64,000 nt of DNA, from contig CAJNDS010000213.1 of the NCBI GenBank assembly GCA_905221605.1, positions 869,774 through 933,773 of the forward strand. The letters are read 5' to 3'. Numbering within the stretch: the first letter of the stretch is position 1; each line of letters opens with the position of its first letter. Shown in pieces: positions 11,407-23,072 of the stretch. The notes below the pieces were generated by a model. It saw only the letters and a program-made list of their open reading frames with translations. It was not told the origin of the DNA and did no database searches. This DNA is from Symbiodinium natans (lineage: Eukaryota > Sar > Dinophyceae > Suessiales > Symbiodiniaceae). The position numbers and the translations under genes were made by a program.

Positions 11407-13320
11407 TGAGGGGGAACATCCCAAGGTTCGGGGTTTGATGCTTAGGGTTTTGGGGTTCAGATTCACTTCGTAAGGCTGTTTAGCAGCGGGTGGGAAGCAC
11501 CCTAAGTTGAAACCTTCCCCAACTAGAGCTCCGGTTGATGACTTTATAAAGTAGGCAAGGGATGGGAGGGGTATCGTTGGAGTGCTTGCCAAAAAAGCAC
11601 CCTTCGGTGCCCGAAGGTTTATCAATACACCTAAGTTGTTGTTGTTTCCTTCTCCCCTTTTTTAACGGGTTTGCGGTTACCCGTTCAAGACATCCTGCCT
11701 GCCCACTCGCCACCCATCCTGCAGCCCGAGTCCTACATCAGAAGCCCCCTTTTTTTATAATAGAGAGGGACGAATTGCCCTAATTCCTGCATCCTCAAGC
11801 ACCGGGAAATCGCTCCGCGCACATGACGGCCTCCCCACCTGGACTAAAACCTAAACCCTAAACCCTAAACCCTAAATGGCCCCAAGCACTAAGAACTAAG
11901 TCTGGGAGGCCCGCGCATGTTCCCAGCGATGGAAGCCTTGGCCACCCTCACGCTCCCTGGGCGACTTTTTAAGATCACTGAGGGACCCACACACCCCTGA
12001 AACACCCCCCCCCCCCCCCCCCCCCGAAAACCCTCAACCCTAAACCCTGAACCCTAAATTGCTAAAAAAAAACCCTAAACCACTAAACCCCTAAACCCTA
12101 AAACAAAACCCTAAACCCTAAACCCTAAACCCTAAACCCTAAAACCCTAGAGTAGAAGCTCAGAGTTTTTCAAGTTCGGCTGGAGGGCTTTGAGAGTAAG
12201 CAAGCAAGTTGAGGGCCTTGGGTCCTTGGTAGCAGAGCGGCAGCTTTGTCCTTTTTTTGGTTGTCCTTACGTATACGGGAGTCAAGCCCAAAAAAGGGTG
12301 CCCTTCTTCGTAACCCTCAACCCTAAACCCTAAAACCCCTCAACCCTCAACCCTAAACCTAAACCCTAAACCCTAAACCCTAAACCTAAACCCTAAACAC
12401 TAAACCTAAACCCTAAACCCTAAACCCTAAACCCTATTCTGGATACTGGGCTTTGGAGGAAATCCTATACATCTTCAGGCTCTCGGCCCTGGTTCAGAAA
12501 CAAGTGAGCAAACATCAAGCCCAAAACGACGAAGACGTGTCAGGGGCCGCCAAAAGGTACCACTGTTTTGTTCTTCTTATCATTATATACATACATATAT
12601 ATATATTACATATATTATATTATATATATATATATATTTTGTTTTTTTTTTGGTGGGGGGGGGGGGGTGAACAATGGTCTTGCGGCAATTAGACGGCTGG
12701 CCTTGCAAAGGCTTCCGGCTTCCCTGCAGGTCTCGTCTTAAGGCATCTTCTGCAGGTCTGTGTTTAGGGGTTGAGTAGGGTTTAGGGACCAAAAACCTCA
12801 ACCCCAAGCCAACCCCTCACAGGCCTCAGCATCTCGCACCCGAAACCCTGAACCCTAAACCCTAAACCCTAAACCCCTGAGTATCTCGCACCCAGGTTTG
12901 CAAGCGGCCATGCGTGTACTTCGCGAAGGGGGGATGCCCCTCGCTCTAAAGGATGCCTGTTGAGGAGAAGTTGCGTTGAGGACATTTGAGGTTTGGTGTA
13001 AAACCCTAAGCCCTAAACCCTAAACCCTAAACCCTAAACCCTAAACCTGTGTTTGCGCAGTTCCGGGTGGCTTATGCTTGTCTTCAGAACTCCACCAACT
13101 TGGGACCCCGAGCTGATAACTCAAAATTCCAAAGTCACTTCGTGGGTTTTGGGGTTTAGGGTTGAGGGTTTAGGGTTTGGGGTTGAGGGTTTAGGGTTTA
13201 GGGTTTGGGTTAGTTGGGGTTTAGGGTTAGTTGGGGTTTAGGGTTGTTTAGGGTTTATTGTCTAGGGTTTAGGGGCTAGGGTTTAGGGTTTAGGGTTTAG
13301 GGTTTAGGGTTTAGGGTTTA
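11407..13320. other. Telomere-type mosaic with homopolymers, no gene recognised
   Basis: Degenerate CCCTAAA blocks (for example 11840-11875, 12020-12150, 12300-12435 and 13000-13045), a C tract near 12003-12025, a TATA tract near 12590-12640 and a G tract near 12650-12667. Open frames of 60-100 codons show no domain. Confidence 0.7.
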
Positions 13321-13324
13321 ATTA

Positions 13325-13435
13325 GGGTTTTCGGGTTTTCGGGTTTTCGGGGGTTCGGGTTTTCGGGTTTTCGGGTTTTCGGGTTTTCGGGTTTTCGGGT
13401 TTTCGGGTTTTCGGGTTTTCGGGTTTTCGGGTTTA
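13325..13435 (+). repeat. Homogenised variant array, unit TTTTCGGG
   Basis: About 13 octamers of TTTTCGGG, next to a TTTAGGG block. The whole array shares two differences from the heptamer (an extra T, and C for A), so it was probably amplified locally from one variant unit. Confidence 0.9.
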
Positions 13436-13824
13436 GGGTTTGGCTGCTGCTTGGGGGCTTGAGGCCCCACTAAACACGAAGCACTTCAATCCTGCACGTC
13501 TAAACCTAAAGGACTTCCGCTAGGTTTCGAAGGCATGAGCTTTTGCTTGGTTTTCAGTTTAGGGTTTAGGGTCGCAACGCAAGGCCTTGTGGCTCGAAAG
13601 TAGTGTGAGCGGCGAGACTATCCCAACAAAGGGAGCCCCATTCAGAGAAGGGCCCTCATGCGTTCAGATCTGGGGGGTGGCCAGGAATATCCCTTAAAGT
13701 CAAGGGAAGTCAAGACCCAAACCGTGACAAGAAGCCCTAAACCCAACATCCTAAACCCCCCAGTAGCCTCATGTACCTCCCAAGCAACACCCGCTGTGGT
13801 TTCTGACGACAGGTGAGTTTGAAC

Positions 13825-13932
13825 CCTAAACCCTAAACCCTAAACCCTAAACCCTAAACCCTAAACCCTAAACCCTAAACCCTAAACCCTAAACCCTAAA
13901 CCCTAAACCCTAAACCCTAAACCCTAAACCCT
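13825..13932 (-). repeat. CCCTAAA array, 15 units
   Basis: A perfect C-strand heptamer run between unique sequences that both contain AGGTGAGTTTGAA (just before the array and at about 13960). The array may have expanded within, or been inserted into, a small duplication. Confidence 0.95.
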
Positions 13933-14048
13933 CCCCCCAGTTCCTTTGTTGACGGCAGGTGAGTTTGAAGATGCTTGCGGCTACTGCCACCTCGAGCACA
14001 CAAAGAACCGAATCGTGCTCGACAAGCGGCAGCGCGAGCAGCTACGGG

Positions 14049-14262
14049 TGCCTTCCGTGGCAGCCCAGTCGTCTCTTCCTAGGAGTGTGTGGCTTTTTTG
14101 GGGGGCATTTTGAGTATTTTTCCCTTAGTGGGTTTAAGTGGGTTTAAGAGAAATGGCAGCCCAGTAGTCTCTTCCTAGTTACAGTGGTTTTTTTTTTATA
14201 TTTTTTTGGGGGGGGGGGGGCGGGGGGCATTTTGTGAGTGTTTTTCCCTTAGTGGGTTTAAG
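14049..14262. repeat. Tandem duplication of about 100 bp
   Basis: The words GGCAGCCCAGT, TCTCTTCCTAG, GGGGGGCATTTTG and TTTTTCCCTTAGTGGG occur in the same order at about 14049-14135 and again at 14154-14262. The second copy has longer T and G homopolymers. Confidence 0.85.
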
Positions 14263-14460
14263 GAGACAACCGTATTTAGGGAGTATCTTTCAGAGGGTTT
14301 GTTCAAGAGGCATCTCCTTGTCTCAGTAGCTCAACTTGCGAGCTAAAGAAGCTCTACTGGGGAGCCAGGAACAAGGGCAACAGACGCCTGCAAAGAGTTC
14401 TGACACAGGGCGACAAGCACCGTGTTTTTTACCCTAAACCCAAAACCCAAAACCCAAAAC

Positions 14461-14574
14461 CCAAAACCCTAAACCCTAAACCCTAAACCCTAAACCCTAA
14501 ACCCTAAACCCTAAACCCTAAACCCTAAACCCTAAACCCTAAACCCTAAACCCTAAACCCTAAACCCTAAACCC
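14461..14574 (-). repeat. CCCTAAA array, about 16 units
   Basis: A perfect run preceded by several CCCAAAA variant units. Confidence 0.95.
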
Positions 14575-14878
14575 TGACAGGCCTCGAATCGGCGAAGGGA
14601 TCCTAAGACCCCACCAGAGAAGGCCCTCATTCCCTTCTTTTGCGGTTGGGGGTTTCCCTTACAAGCCCCTTTAAACCAGTGATCCCTATCAAGGCGAAGA
14701 AACCCTACCTTGCCGCCCCCAAACCCTGTAGAATTTGGCCTGATATATCCACCACTGAACGGGTTAATACGTGCCATGAGCCTCCAAGTAGAGTATCCCT
14801 ATTTGGGAAATACCGAAAAGCCATACCCACCTAAACCCTAAAGCCTTGCCCTTACAAGCCTCATAAACCCCAAACTTT

Positions 14879-14978
14879 GGCCCCAAACCCCAAACCCCAA
14901 ACCCCAAACCCCAAACCCCAAACCCCAAACCCCAAACCCCAAACCCCAAACCCCAAACCCCAAACCCCAAACCCCAAA
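14879..14978 (-). repeat. Homogenised variant array, unit CCCCAAA
   Basis: About 14 units of CCCCAAA (TTTGGGG on the other strand), then a switch to CCCTAAA. One substitution is shared by every unit, which points to local amplification. Confidence 0.9.
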
Positions 14979-15901
14979 CCCTAAACCCTAAACCCTAAAC
15001 CCTAAACCTTCAGCTCGACGCTTCGTAAGCCCGCTGCTTGGTGTGCCCTGAGGCGCTTACGGAGCCCCAACTATGGCCCTTTGGCACGCCTTGCGAGTGG
15101 GATTGTTTAGCCTACACCCGAGGAGCCCTGCAGCCCTGTAAGGCTTTAGGGTTTAGGGTTTAGGGTTTAGGGTTCAGGGTTCAGGGTTTAGGGTTTAGGG
15201 TTTAGGGGTGTAAGGGTTATATAAGGGTTTAGGGTTTCGGGGTTTGGGTTTGGGGGCTTAGGGTGCAGGGACTGGACCCCAAACCCTGACTGAGGCGGTT
15301 CGGGTTCTAACGCTGAGGGGGCCTTAGCCGATGTGTTGGGCTGTCCCTTCGTTTAGGGCTTCGGGGTTTAGGGTTTAGGGTTTAGGGTTTCGGGTTTAGG
15401 GTTTAGGGTTTAGGGTTTAGGGTTAGGATCCCTCAGAATCCGGATGCCGCAACAAGCTTTGGGCACACTTCTTTTCTGCTCCTTCAGGATACGGGCATCG
15501 TGGGCCCTAGTCTTTGCGATTGAGAGACCCTAAACCCTAAACCCTAAACCCTAAACCCTAAACCCTAAGAGTGGCGCCCTATTTCCCTTCTTGGGTTCTC
15601 GGCCCCCTTGCAGACATCGCCAATGAAGGAAACCCTGGGTATTGGACGCTTACTGGGTTTAGGGTTTAGGGTTTAGGGTTTAGGGTTTAGGTTTAGGGTT
15701 TTTTGGGCTACCAAGAACCTTGAACCCTCGACCCACAAACTAGGGCACCCCTAAACCCTAAACCCTAAACCCTAAACCCTCATTTCGGAAACCCCCATGT
15801 AGGGCGAGAAGCCGACTCTAAGGTCTCTGCTGTTGCCTCATTTGAGGGCAAAGGCAGCGCAGCCACTGAGCCGCCTGTAGGGTTTAGGGTTTGGGGTTTG
15901 G

Positions 15902-16037
15902 GGTTTGGGGTTTGGGTTTAGGGTTTAGGGTTTAGGGTTTAGGGTTTAGGGTTTAGGGTTTAGGGTTTAGGGTTTAGGGTTTAGGGTTTAGGGTTTAGGG
16001 TTTAGGGTTTAGGGTTTAGGGTTTAGGGTTTAGGGTT
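15902..16037 (+). repeat. TTTAGGG array, about 19 units
   Basis: A perfect heptamer run preceded by TTTGGGG variants. Confidence 0.95.
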
Positions 16038-17204
16038 TGAGGTGATTCTGTTAATTAAAAACTAAACCTTATAAGCTGCAAGGAGACAGTGGCCAGTCGG
16101 GCCGGAAAGGTGGACGCGAGGGACTCACCGGGTGTTATATGTTTCATGGCTGTGTAGCACTGCGTGAATGAGAACGTCTGACTTCTGCAATGAGATCTTT
16201 GTTGCCGTTCACGTGCTAGTTATTGTGTTTAGGCAGTTGGGAGGATTTGAAATATCTAAGCTTGAAAGCATTGCAAGGAGGCAGCCTTTAAGTCCCCACG
16301 GCCCTAGCTAAACTTAACCGACCTAACCCAACAGCTCTACTGGGAGACTCAAGGGCAACAAAGGCCTTTTGTGGCATTCAAGTTATAGCTGGTTATAACT
16401 TCTTTTTTTGTTTGCGAGGGCGAGGTAGCTGAAACTCCAAGCTCCAGACCCTGCTTCTTTTCTATCTGGAACCTTCAAGAATCGAACCCGAAGAAACCGA
16501 ACTTCTAGCTTGAGCCTACCAACAAAAGGCCTCATAAACCTCAAACAAGGTTTCGGGATTTCAGCTTTTTTCCCACCCTTGGTGTGGCGTTGTTAGATTT
16601 GAACTGAAGTCTCCTCCTCTCCTGGTCTACTCCTCGCCCATCCCCACATCCCCGAGTGCCCAGCTCCAGATGTTTGGAGTGGTTTGGAGTGGTCACAAAC
16701 TTCAAATCTGCAGGGTGGGGATGGGTCGAGGTATTGCGTTTAGGGTGCGTAGGGCTTCGGGGTTGAGATGGTCTTTGAGGTTGTTTGTTCGAAGTATTTC
16801 TTAAGGGTGCTGAGGGCTTCGGGGTTGAGATGCTCTTTGTTGCTGGTGCATGGTGTTCAGGCTGTCTAGGTGCCATGTTGAGTATGAGACTTGAAGAAGC
16901 CTCTTCCTGGTTCATGACACGAGCTCGGCCACATGAACAAATCCCAAACCCGAACCGCCCCCAAACCCTAAACCCTAAACCCTAAGCCCTAAACCCTAAA
17001 CCCTAACCGCCCCAAAACCTCTTCCTGTCCAAGGTGGACCCTGAACTCTGATCCGCTTCCGGTGGTGAGGCAAGTCGAAGTTAGCCACTGGGCTCGTCAC
17101 ATGAAGTGTTGCAGTTTAGGGTTTAGGGTTTAGGGTTTAGGGTTTAGGGTTTAGGGTTTAGGGTTTAGGGTTTAGGGTTTAGGGTTTAGGGCTTAGCGTC
17201 AAGG

Positions 17205-17277
17205 GTAGTTCTCTAAATTAGGGTCCCTGCCATACTATATATAGGACCCAAGAAGGGGCCCTAATCTAGAGAACCAC
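17205..17277. repeat. Imperfect hairpin flanking ACTATATATAGG
   Basis: AGTTCTCTAAATTAGGG pairs with the inverted CCCTAATCTAGAGAACC across a loop of about 30 nt. It begins just after a TTTAGGG array. Confidence 0.7.
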
Positions 17278-19576
17278 TCAAATGGGTCATTGAGGATGTT
17301 GAAGTTGTTCAGGTCTCTCTGCTCCAGGCTTAGCCGTGTTGGCGTCAAGTTTTTGTCTATGAGTTTAGGGTCCTTAAACTTCATGAAGCAGGGTTTAGAT
17401 TGCTGTTACTGGTGAGTGTATATATGGCTCCTTGTAAAGCATGGTGCGTGTGTACATTGGGTGCCCTTTTAGGGATACGAATAGCATAACCCCTACTGGC
17501 CATACTCCATGTACTTAAAAGTGAGAACCCCTAGGGTGCAGGAGCTTGGCGGGCCAGAGAGGAAGAGAGAGGTAGGGCGAGAAACAGAGAGGGAGGGAGC
17601 CTTAAACCCTACACCCCTAAACTTTACATACCTAAACCCTTAACGAGCTGACCTTTGTAAGCATTCGGGCTGAGGTCAATAAACCCTATACAGCATAGAC
17701 GCTTCAGAACCCTATAAACCCTGAGGCACCAGGCTCCTAATGGTTGAAATATGAGCATTCCTCACAGCATAGCGTTGACCAAAGTATGTCTAAGGAACGT
17801 TCCTTCAACTACTGCGAGATCCTAGCATGAGTTGGTACGTAGCTCTCACCCATTCCCCCATCGGATCACCCCATGCTCAGCAGGCGAAGAAGGTTTCAGA
17901 GTGTCAGCCACATTGTCAAATTGTAGATATGCAAGCGCGTGATCAAACACGTTAGTATTCGTATCCCCAAAGCCGACAAGAAGCACGCGCCTGCCAGTCA
18001 ATCCAACCTCTTCTGTCAGGGCGCCACCAACGGTGCTGATGTGAAGGTTAAATGGCCGTGTAGGTGTTGAGCAGTATATAAGCTGGAGGGCTTTGGGCAG
18101 GCGAAGTGGTGTAAGGTAAAGGTGAAGGCCCCATGATGTCCTCAGGACTGGCCCACCTGGAGCGGTCGGAAGAGACGGCCGAGGTTCCTAGGACGCTGGG
18201 CCGTGGGGGGATTTCGGGGAGGGGGGAGGCGGGGGTTTAGGGTTTAGGGTTTAGGGTTTGGGAGGATCCACGAGGAGAGAGCATGTGGGGCCTTTGAAGC
18301 CTTGCAGGGGGATTGAAGTCGAGGAGTCCGAGCCTACACAAGACCAGAACACCCTCAACCCTAAAACCCCTAAACCCCTAAACCCTATCCCCTAAACTCT
18401 AAACCCTAAACCCCCCTAAACCCTAAACCCCACGAAGGCCTGAGGCGCCCGCAGGAACGCCACAGCCTCACCCCTATGCTCAGCTGGTTGAGCCTGCAGC
18501 GCGGTACGGGGCAGAAAACCACCAGGTCGAATCACAACATTCGTGAACCAGAGCCTCCCGAAAGAGTTTTTTTTGGGGTTGAGTGTATAGGGTTTCCGTC
18601 ATTTCGGACGGTCCGGAGGGGTTCTGAAAGGGGTTTGGCCCGGCAGTGGGATTTTGGGGAAGCGATTGTCGGAGCTGGCGAAGTGATCCACTCCGGAAAG
18701 AAAGATGGGATGCGGGCCGACGGCCAGCAGCCTTCGAATCCGAATCAGCAAGGCAACCGAGCTGCTTTGCACACAAATGTAGAGCCGAACCAAGCCGCCC
18801 AGGCCGTATGCCGGCACGCGAGCAAGGTTACCCAATGCAATGCAACCATCCCCTCGTTGCAGGCAGCCTAGAGGGCTCACTTTGGAGCGCATACACAAGA
18901 ATGCAAGCACCACAATTCTCAAAGCGCAGTAGTCCAAACCCTAAACCCTAAACCCTAAACCCTAAACCCTAAACCCTAAACCCTAAACCCTAAACCCTAA
19001 ATGCCCCAAAGCGCCATCCGTAGCCAACTTCGGCCCATAGCGCTCGGAGTAGTTTCTACCAGTATCCCCCTACGGTCCCTAAAAAAAGTCATACTATAAC
19101 AGCCCACAAAGCCCTATTCCAAGTATCAAGGCCCCTATATTAGTTTGTTTTTCCGGTTTCCAGCCCCCCCCACCGTCCATACCGCGCAGGAGGTTGGCGC
19201 AGGCCGTATGCAGATCCTTGAAGGACAGGGCCTTGGAACGTGCATAGGAGGGTTTCGGGGTGCCTCTTTGGGGTCCTTATTGTAAGGAAATCCAACTGTT
19301 TGGGGTCTATATTTGGTGTCCTAAACCTCAACCCTCAGCCCCAAACCCTAAACCTGAACCCCGAAACCCTAAACCCTAACCCCTAAACCCTAAACCCTAT
19401 ATGGATCAAAACCCTAAACCCTACATGGATCAGTAGAAACATGTCGGAGCCGTGCCGAATTCTTGGGCTCCACGCCTCGGCAGACAGCGCTTCGCTGGGC
19501 TTTCGGAGCACAGCCGCAGAAACCCCAAAAGCTCAAACTGGAGACCTGGCGTCATGTCCGTTAGGGATTAAATCAA

Positions 19577-19617
<41 letters not shown>

Positions 19618-22600
19618 TTATATGTATATATATATGTATTTATAGACAGATAGATGTAGATGTAGATGTAGATAGTGATAATGATATTGATACTGATATA
19701 GATATCAACACCCTTTTGTTTTTCCTTTGTGCAAGGATATTCAAAGTATGTACTTCGGGGGTCATCTCACGTTTGTTCAATTCTCTCTAACCAAGAAAAG
19801 TCGAGACACTTGACGTTTCATGGGACAAACAAGATATTGACAATGTAAAGTGCTAACTTGACGCCCCCCCCCTTACAAATAATCAAAATCATTTTCAATA
19901 CAACATGTATCACTTGCATCACTTGTATTTGTATAATTTTGCGATGCAGTGATTTTTAGTCTTTTATTGATTTTTAGTCTTTTCTCAAAACGAATAGCTT
20001 GTGAAATGTAAGACTATAACCTTTTGGTTTTTGTTGTTTATTGAATAATTGTGTATGTTTGTTGTTTGCATCAAAAAATCAAGTGGACTTGTAAACCTTG
20101 GTGCTTTTGCCAAACGTTGAACTGCTCCCCCCCTCCTATCTTCCTCCCCCATTCGATTTGAGTGATGAGAAGCAGTTCAACGTAATTTGGCAGCCCAGAA
20201 TCAGGCAAGCAACAAAGTGACAAGTCCTGGTTGTGTACGTTGGGTTGTAGTTCAGGGTTTAGGGTTTCGAGTGAATGAGTCCTTTAGAGAACAACGTTGC
20301 GGCTGCCATTCTGCTTGTCGGATAGGCTTGGGATGCTTGTGTAACAGGGCACGGACCCATAAAACCTGCACGCTGAAACACGAGACCCCCAATGCAAGGC
20401 CTTATACCCCCAAACCCAGCCAAAAGACGCCCCGCAACCCTAAACCCCAAACCCCAAACCCTAAACAACCCTAAACCCTAAACCCTAAACCCTAAACCCT
20501 AAACCCTAAACCCTAAACCCTAAACCTCCCAATCAAACCCTGAGGCCTTGAGCTTCGGGGCCCTCCTGGGCTTGGCTGCATCCCACTTACCTGAACAGGT
20601 GCGCGTTAAAGGGCTGACATGGAGGTTCTTGGGTACTTGTAGCTAGGGTTTAGGGTTTAGGGTTTAGGGTTTAGGGTTTAGGGTTTAGGGTTTAGGGTTT
20701 AGGGTTTAGGGTTTAGGGCTCAGGGTCTAGAGGGGTTGGGATACGTCTAAGTAGGGGTATATGTATAGGGTAACTATGCTTCTTGTCTGTTTAGGGTACT
20801 TATAACCTTCTGGGAAGGGAGGTGCAAGAGACTCAGGGTTTTGGGGTTTAGGGCCGAAGCTCTAACATTGGGGGCCCAATTCCGCAACCCTAGTGGGGGG
20901 CTCATGTGTGTAGGACTTAAACCCTCAACCCTAAACCCTGAGCCCCAAAATAGCCGCCTTCAGCCATTAAACCCCATGGCCCTAAATCCTAAGCGCTGAA
21001 CCCTAAGTCCGAAACCTTAAACCATTAGGAAGTAATGTGGTGTTGAGCTTTCCTTTGCTTAGCCAATGGTTGAACTTAATTTTAACGCTACGCGACCCGG
21101 CTCGGCCTCTGCCTCTGTAGCAAGGCAACCCAAACCACGGGGGGTGGGGGCGGGTGGGGTGGATGGGGGGTGAGTGGGAGGGTTTAGGGTTTAGGGTTTA
21201 GGGTTTAGGGTTTAGGGTTTAGGGTTTAGGGTTTAGGGTTGGCGGGGGCACTGTTTGCTCCCAGACACTTGTCGGCTAGGAGGGGTACCCATTTCAGGCC
21301 CAAATGTGCGCACACAGGCTGAGGGGATTCGAAGTGGGGTGCCTGCTTTGTGCGACCCAGACACCTACAGCCCAAATCCTCGGCGGATTTTTGTTGGGCG
21401 TGCTTATTGGTAGGAAGAACAAAGTTTAACCTTTGCATTCCTTGCTCATTGGAGATTTAAGTATCGTCCGGAGAACCACTGGTTAAACCCAAACATAGAT
21501 GTTGAGCTTACTTGGAGGCTCAGGTTACATATGACCCCAACAAACTGATCAGCCCTCGGCCCCCCTCAGGTCCTCTAAGTAAGCTCTAAGTAGAGTCATT
21601 GGAGAGGGTGTTATGATGGGCTTAGCCGTTTAAAGGGGCTGGGGGCTTGCAGGGATGTAGCCTATACGAAACCCTAAACCCTAAACACCTCAGGGTGGAG
21701 GGAGGCAACGGGCCAGGCATTTTTCGCGATTTCGGGGCCTAGAGGTCAAGAGGAAGAGTTTAGGTTTTTTTTTGCGGGGGTGTAACAAGGGGTTCTTGGC
21801 GATTCTTCGGGCTTGGAATTTAGGGTTTAGGGTTTAGGTTTTAGGGTTTAGGGTTTGGGGTTCGGAATTTCGGGTTTAGGTTTTAGGCTTCAGGGTTTAG
21901 GGTTAGGGCTTTATTCAGAGGCTTTCAGGGATTTTGCTCCGGGAGAGGGCCACTGACCCAGGCCCCTAGGCCCTAACCCTGTAGACCCTAAACCCCTGGA
22001 CCCTAAACCCTAAACCCTAAACCCTAAACCCTAAACCCTAAACCCTAAACCCCAAGCCCTAAACCCCCCTACTTTAAAATCCCAGAGCCCAGGCCGATGT
22101 TCTGAACGCAGCCGTCGAAGCGCTGCGAACTACGTGAGAGACATTAAGCTTACAAAGCGATCTGCTGGGGAGATGCGGTATCCCCTTAGGAGCTGTTAGG
22201 GTTTAATTTCTTTAGGGCTTAAGGTTGGGATTTAGGGTTTAGGGTTCAGGGTTTAGGGTTTAGGGTTTAGGGTTTAGGGTTTAGGGTTTAGGGTTTAGGG
22301 TTTAGGGTTTAGGGTTTAGGGTTTAGGGCTTAGGGTTTAGGGTTTAGGGTTTAGGGCCTTGCACGAACAGTCCTTAATAGGCATTCTAGCACCCCCCATG
22401 CACCCCCTAAACATCCTTTTTATGAGGACTGCTAGTAGAAGGGGGAACAAAGGTCTTCAGGGCTTAAGCTTTGTGGCTTTGCGGGTTTGAGGCTTTCTTC
22501 AGATGGACATTTGCGAGATGGCCTACCGAGATCTGCCCATATGCCCCTAGCTTATGGCTTAGTTTAGGGTTTAGGGTTTTAGGATTTAAGGATTTAGGGT

Positions 22601-22879
22601 TTGGGGTTTAGGGCTTAGTCGAATGTTCGCAAGCGGTGAGACGCTCAACTACAGGCTTAGGAGCTGAGTCAAGATATCGCACGGTATGCTTCTATTGTTG
22701 AACTGGACCCTAAACCCTAAACCCTAAACCCTAAACCCTAAACCCTAAACCCTAAACCCTAAACCCTAAACCCTAAACCCTAAACCCTAAACCCTGAACC
22801 CTAAGCAGCTATCTTCCCTGGCCTAGAGACCCGGAGGCCCATTGTCATGGACTCGGGCTCGGCATGTGTTTGTGAGTTC

Positions 22880-23072
22880 AGGGTTTAGGGTTTAGGGTTT
22901 AGGGTTTAGGGTTTAGGGTTTAGGGTTTAGGGTTTAGGGTTCAGGGTTCAGGGTTCAGGGTTTAGGGTTTAGGGTTTAGGGTTTAGGGTTTAGGGTTTAG
23001 GGTTTAGGGTTCAGGGTTCAGGGTTCAGGGTTTAGGGTTTAGGGTTTAGGGTTTAGGGTTTAGGGTTTAGGG
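22880..23072 (+). repeat. Higher-order TTTAGGG/TTCAGGG array
   Basis: Three TTCAGGG units recur after about seven TTTAGGG units, twice in succession. This block-wise period shows that a composite of about 70-80 bp was duplicated, which telomerase alone would not produce. Confidence 0.85.

Noticed and set aside
19018-19040. Possible spliced-leader gene (CCGTAGCC)
   Set aside because: Only the first eight bases match the dinoflagellate spliced leader; the following sequence differs.
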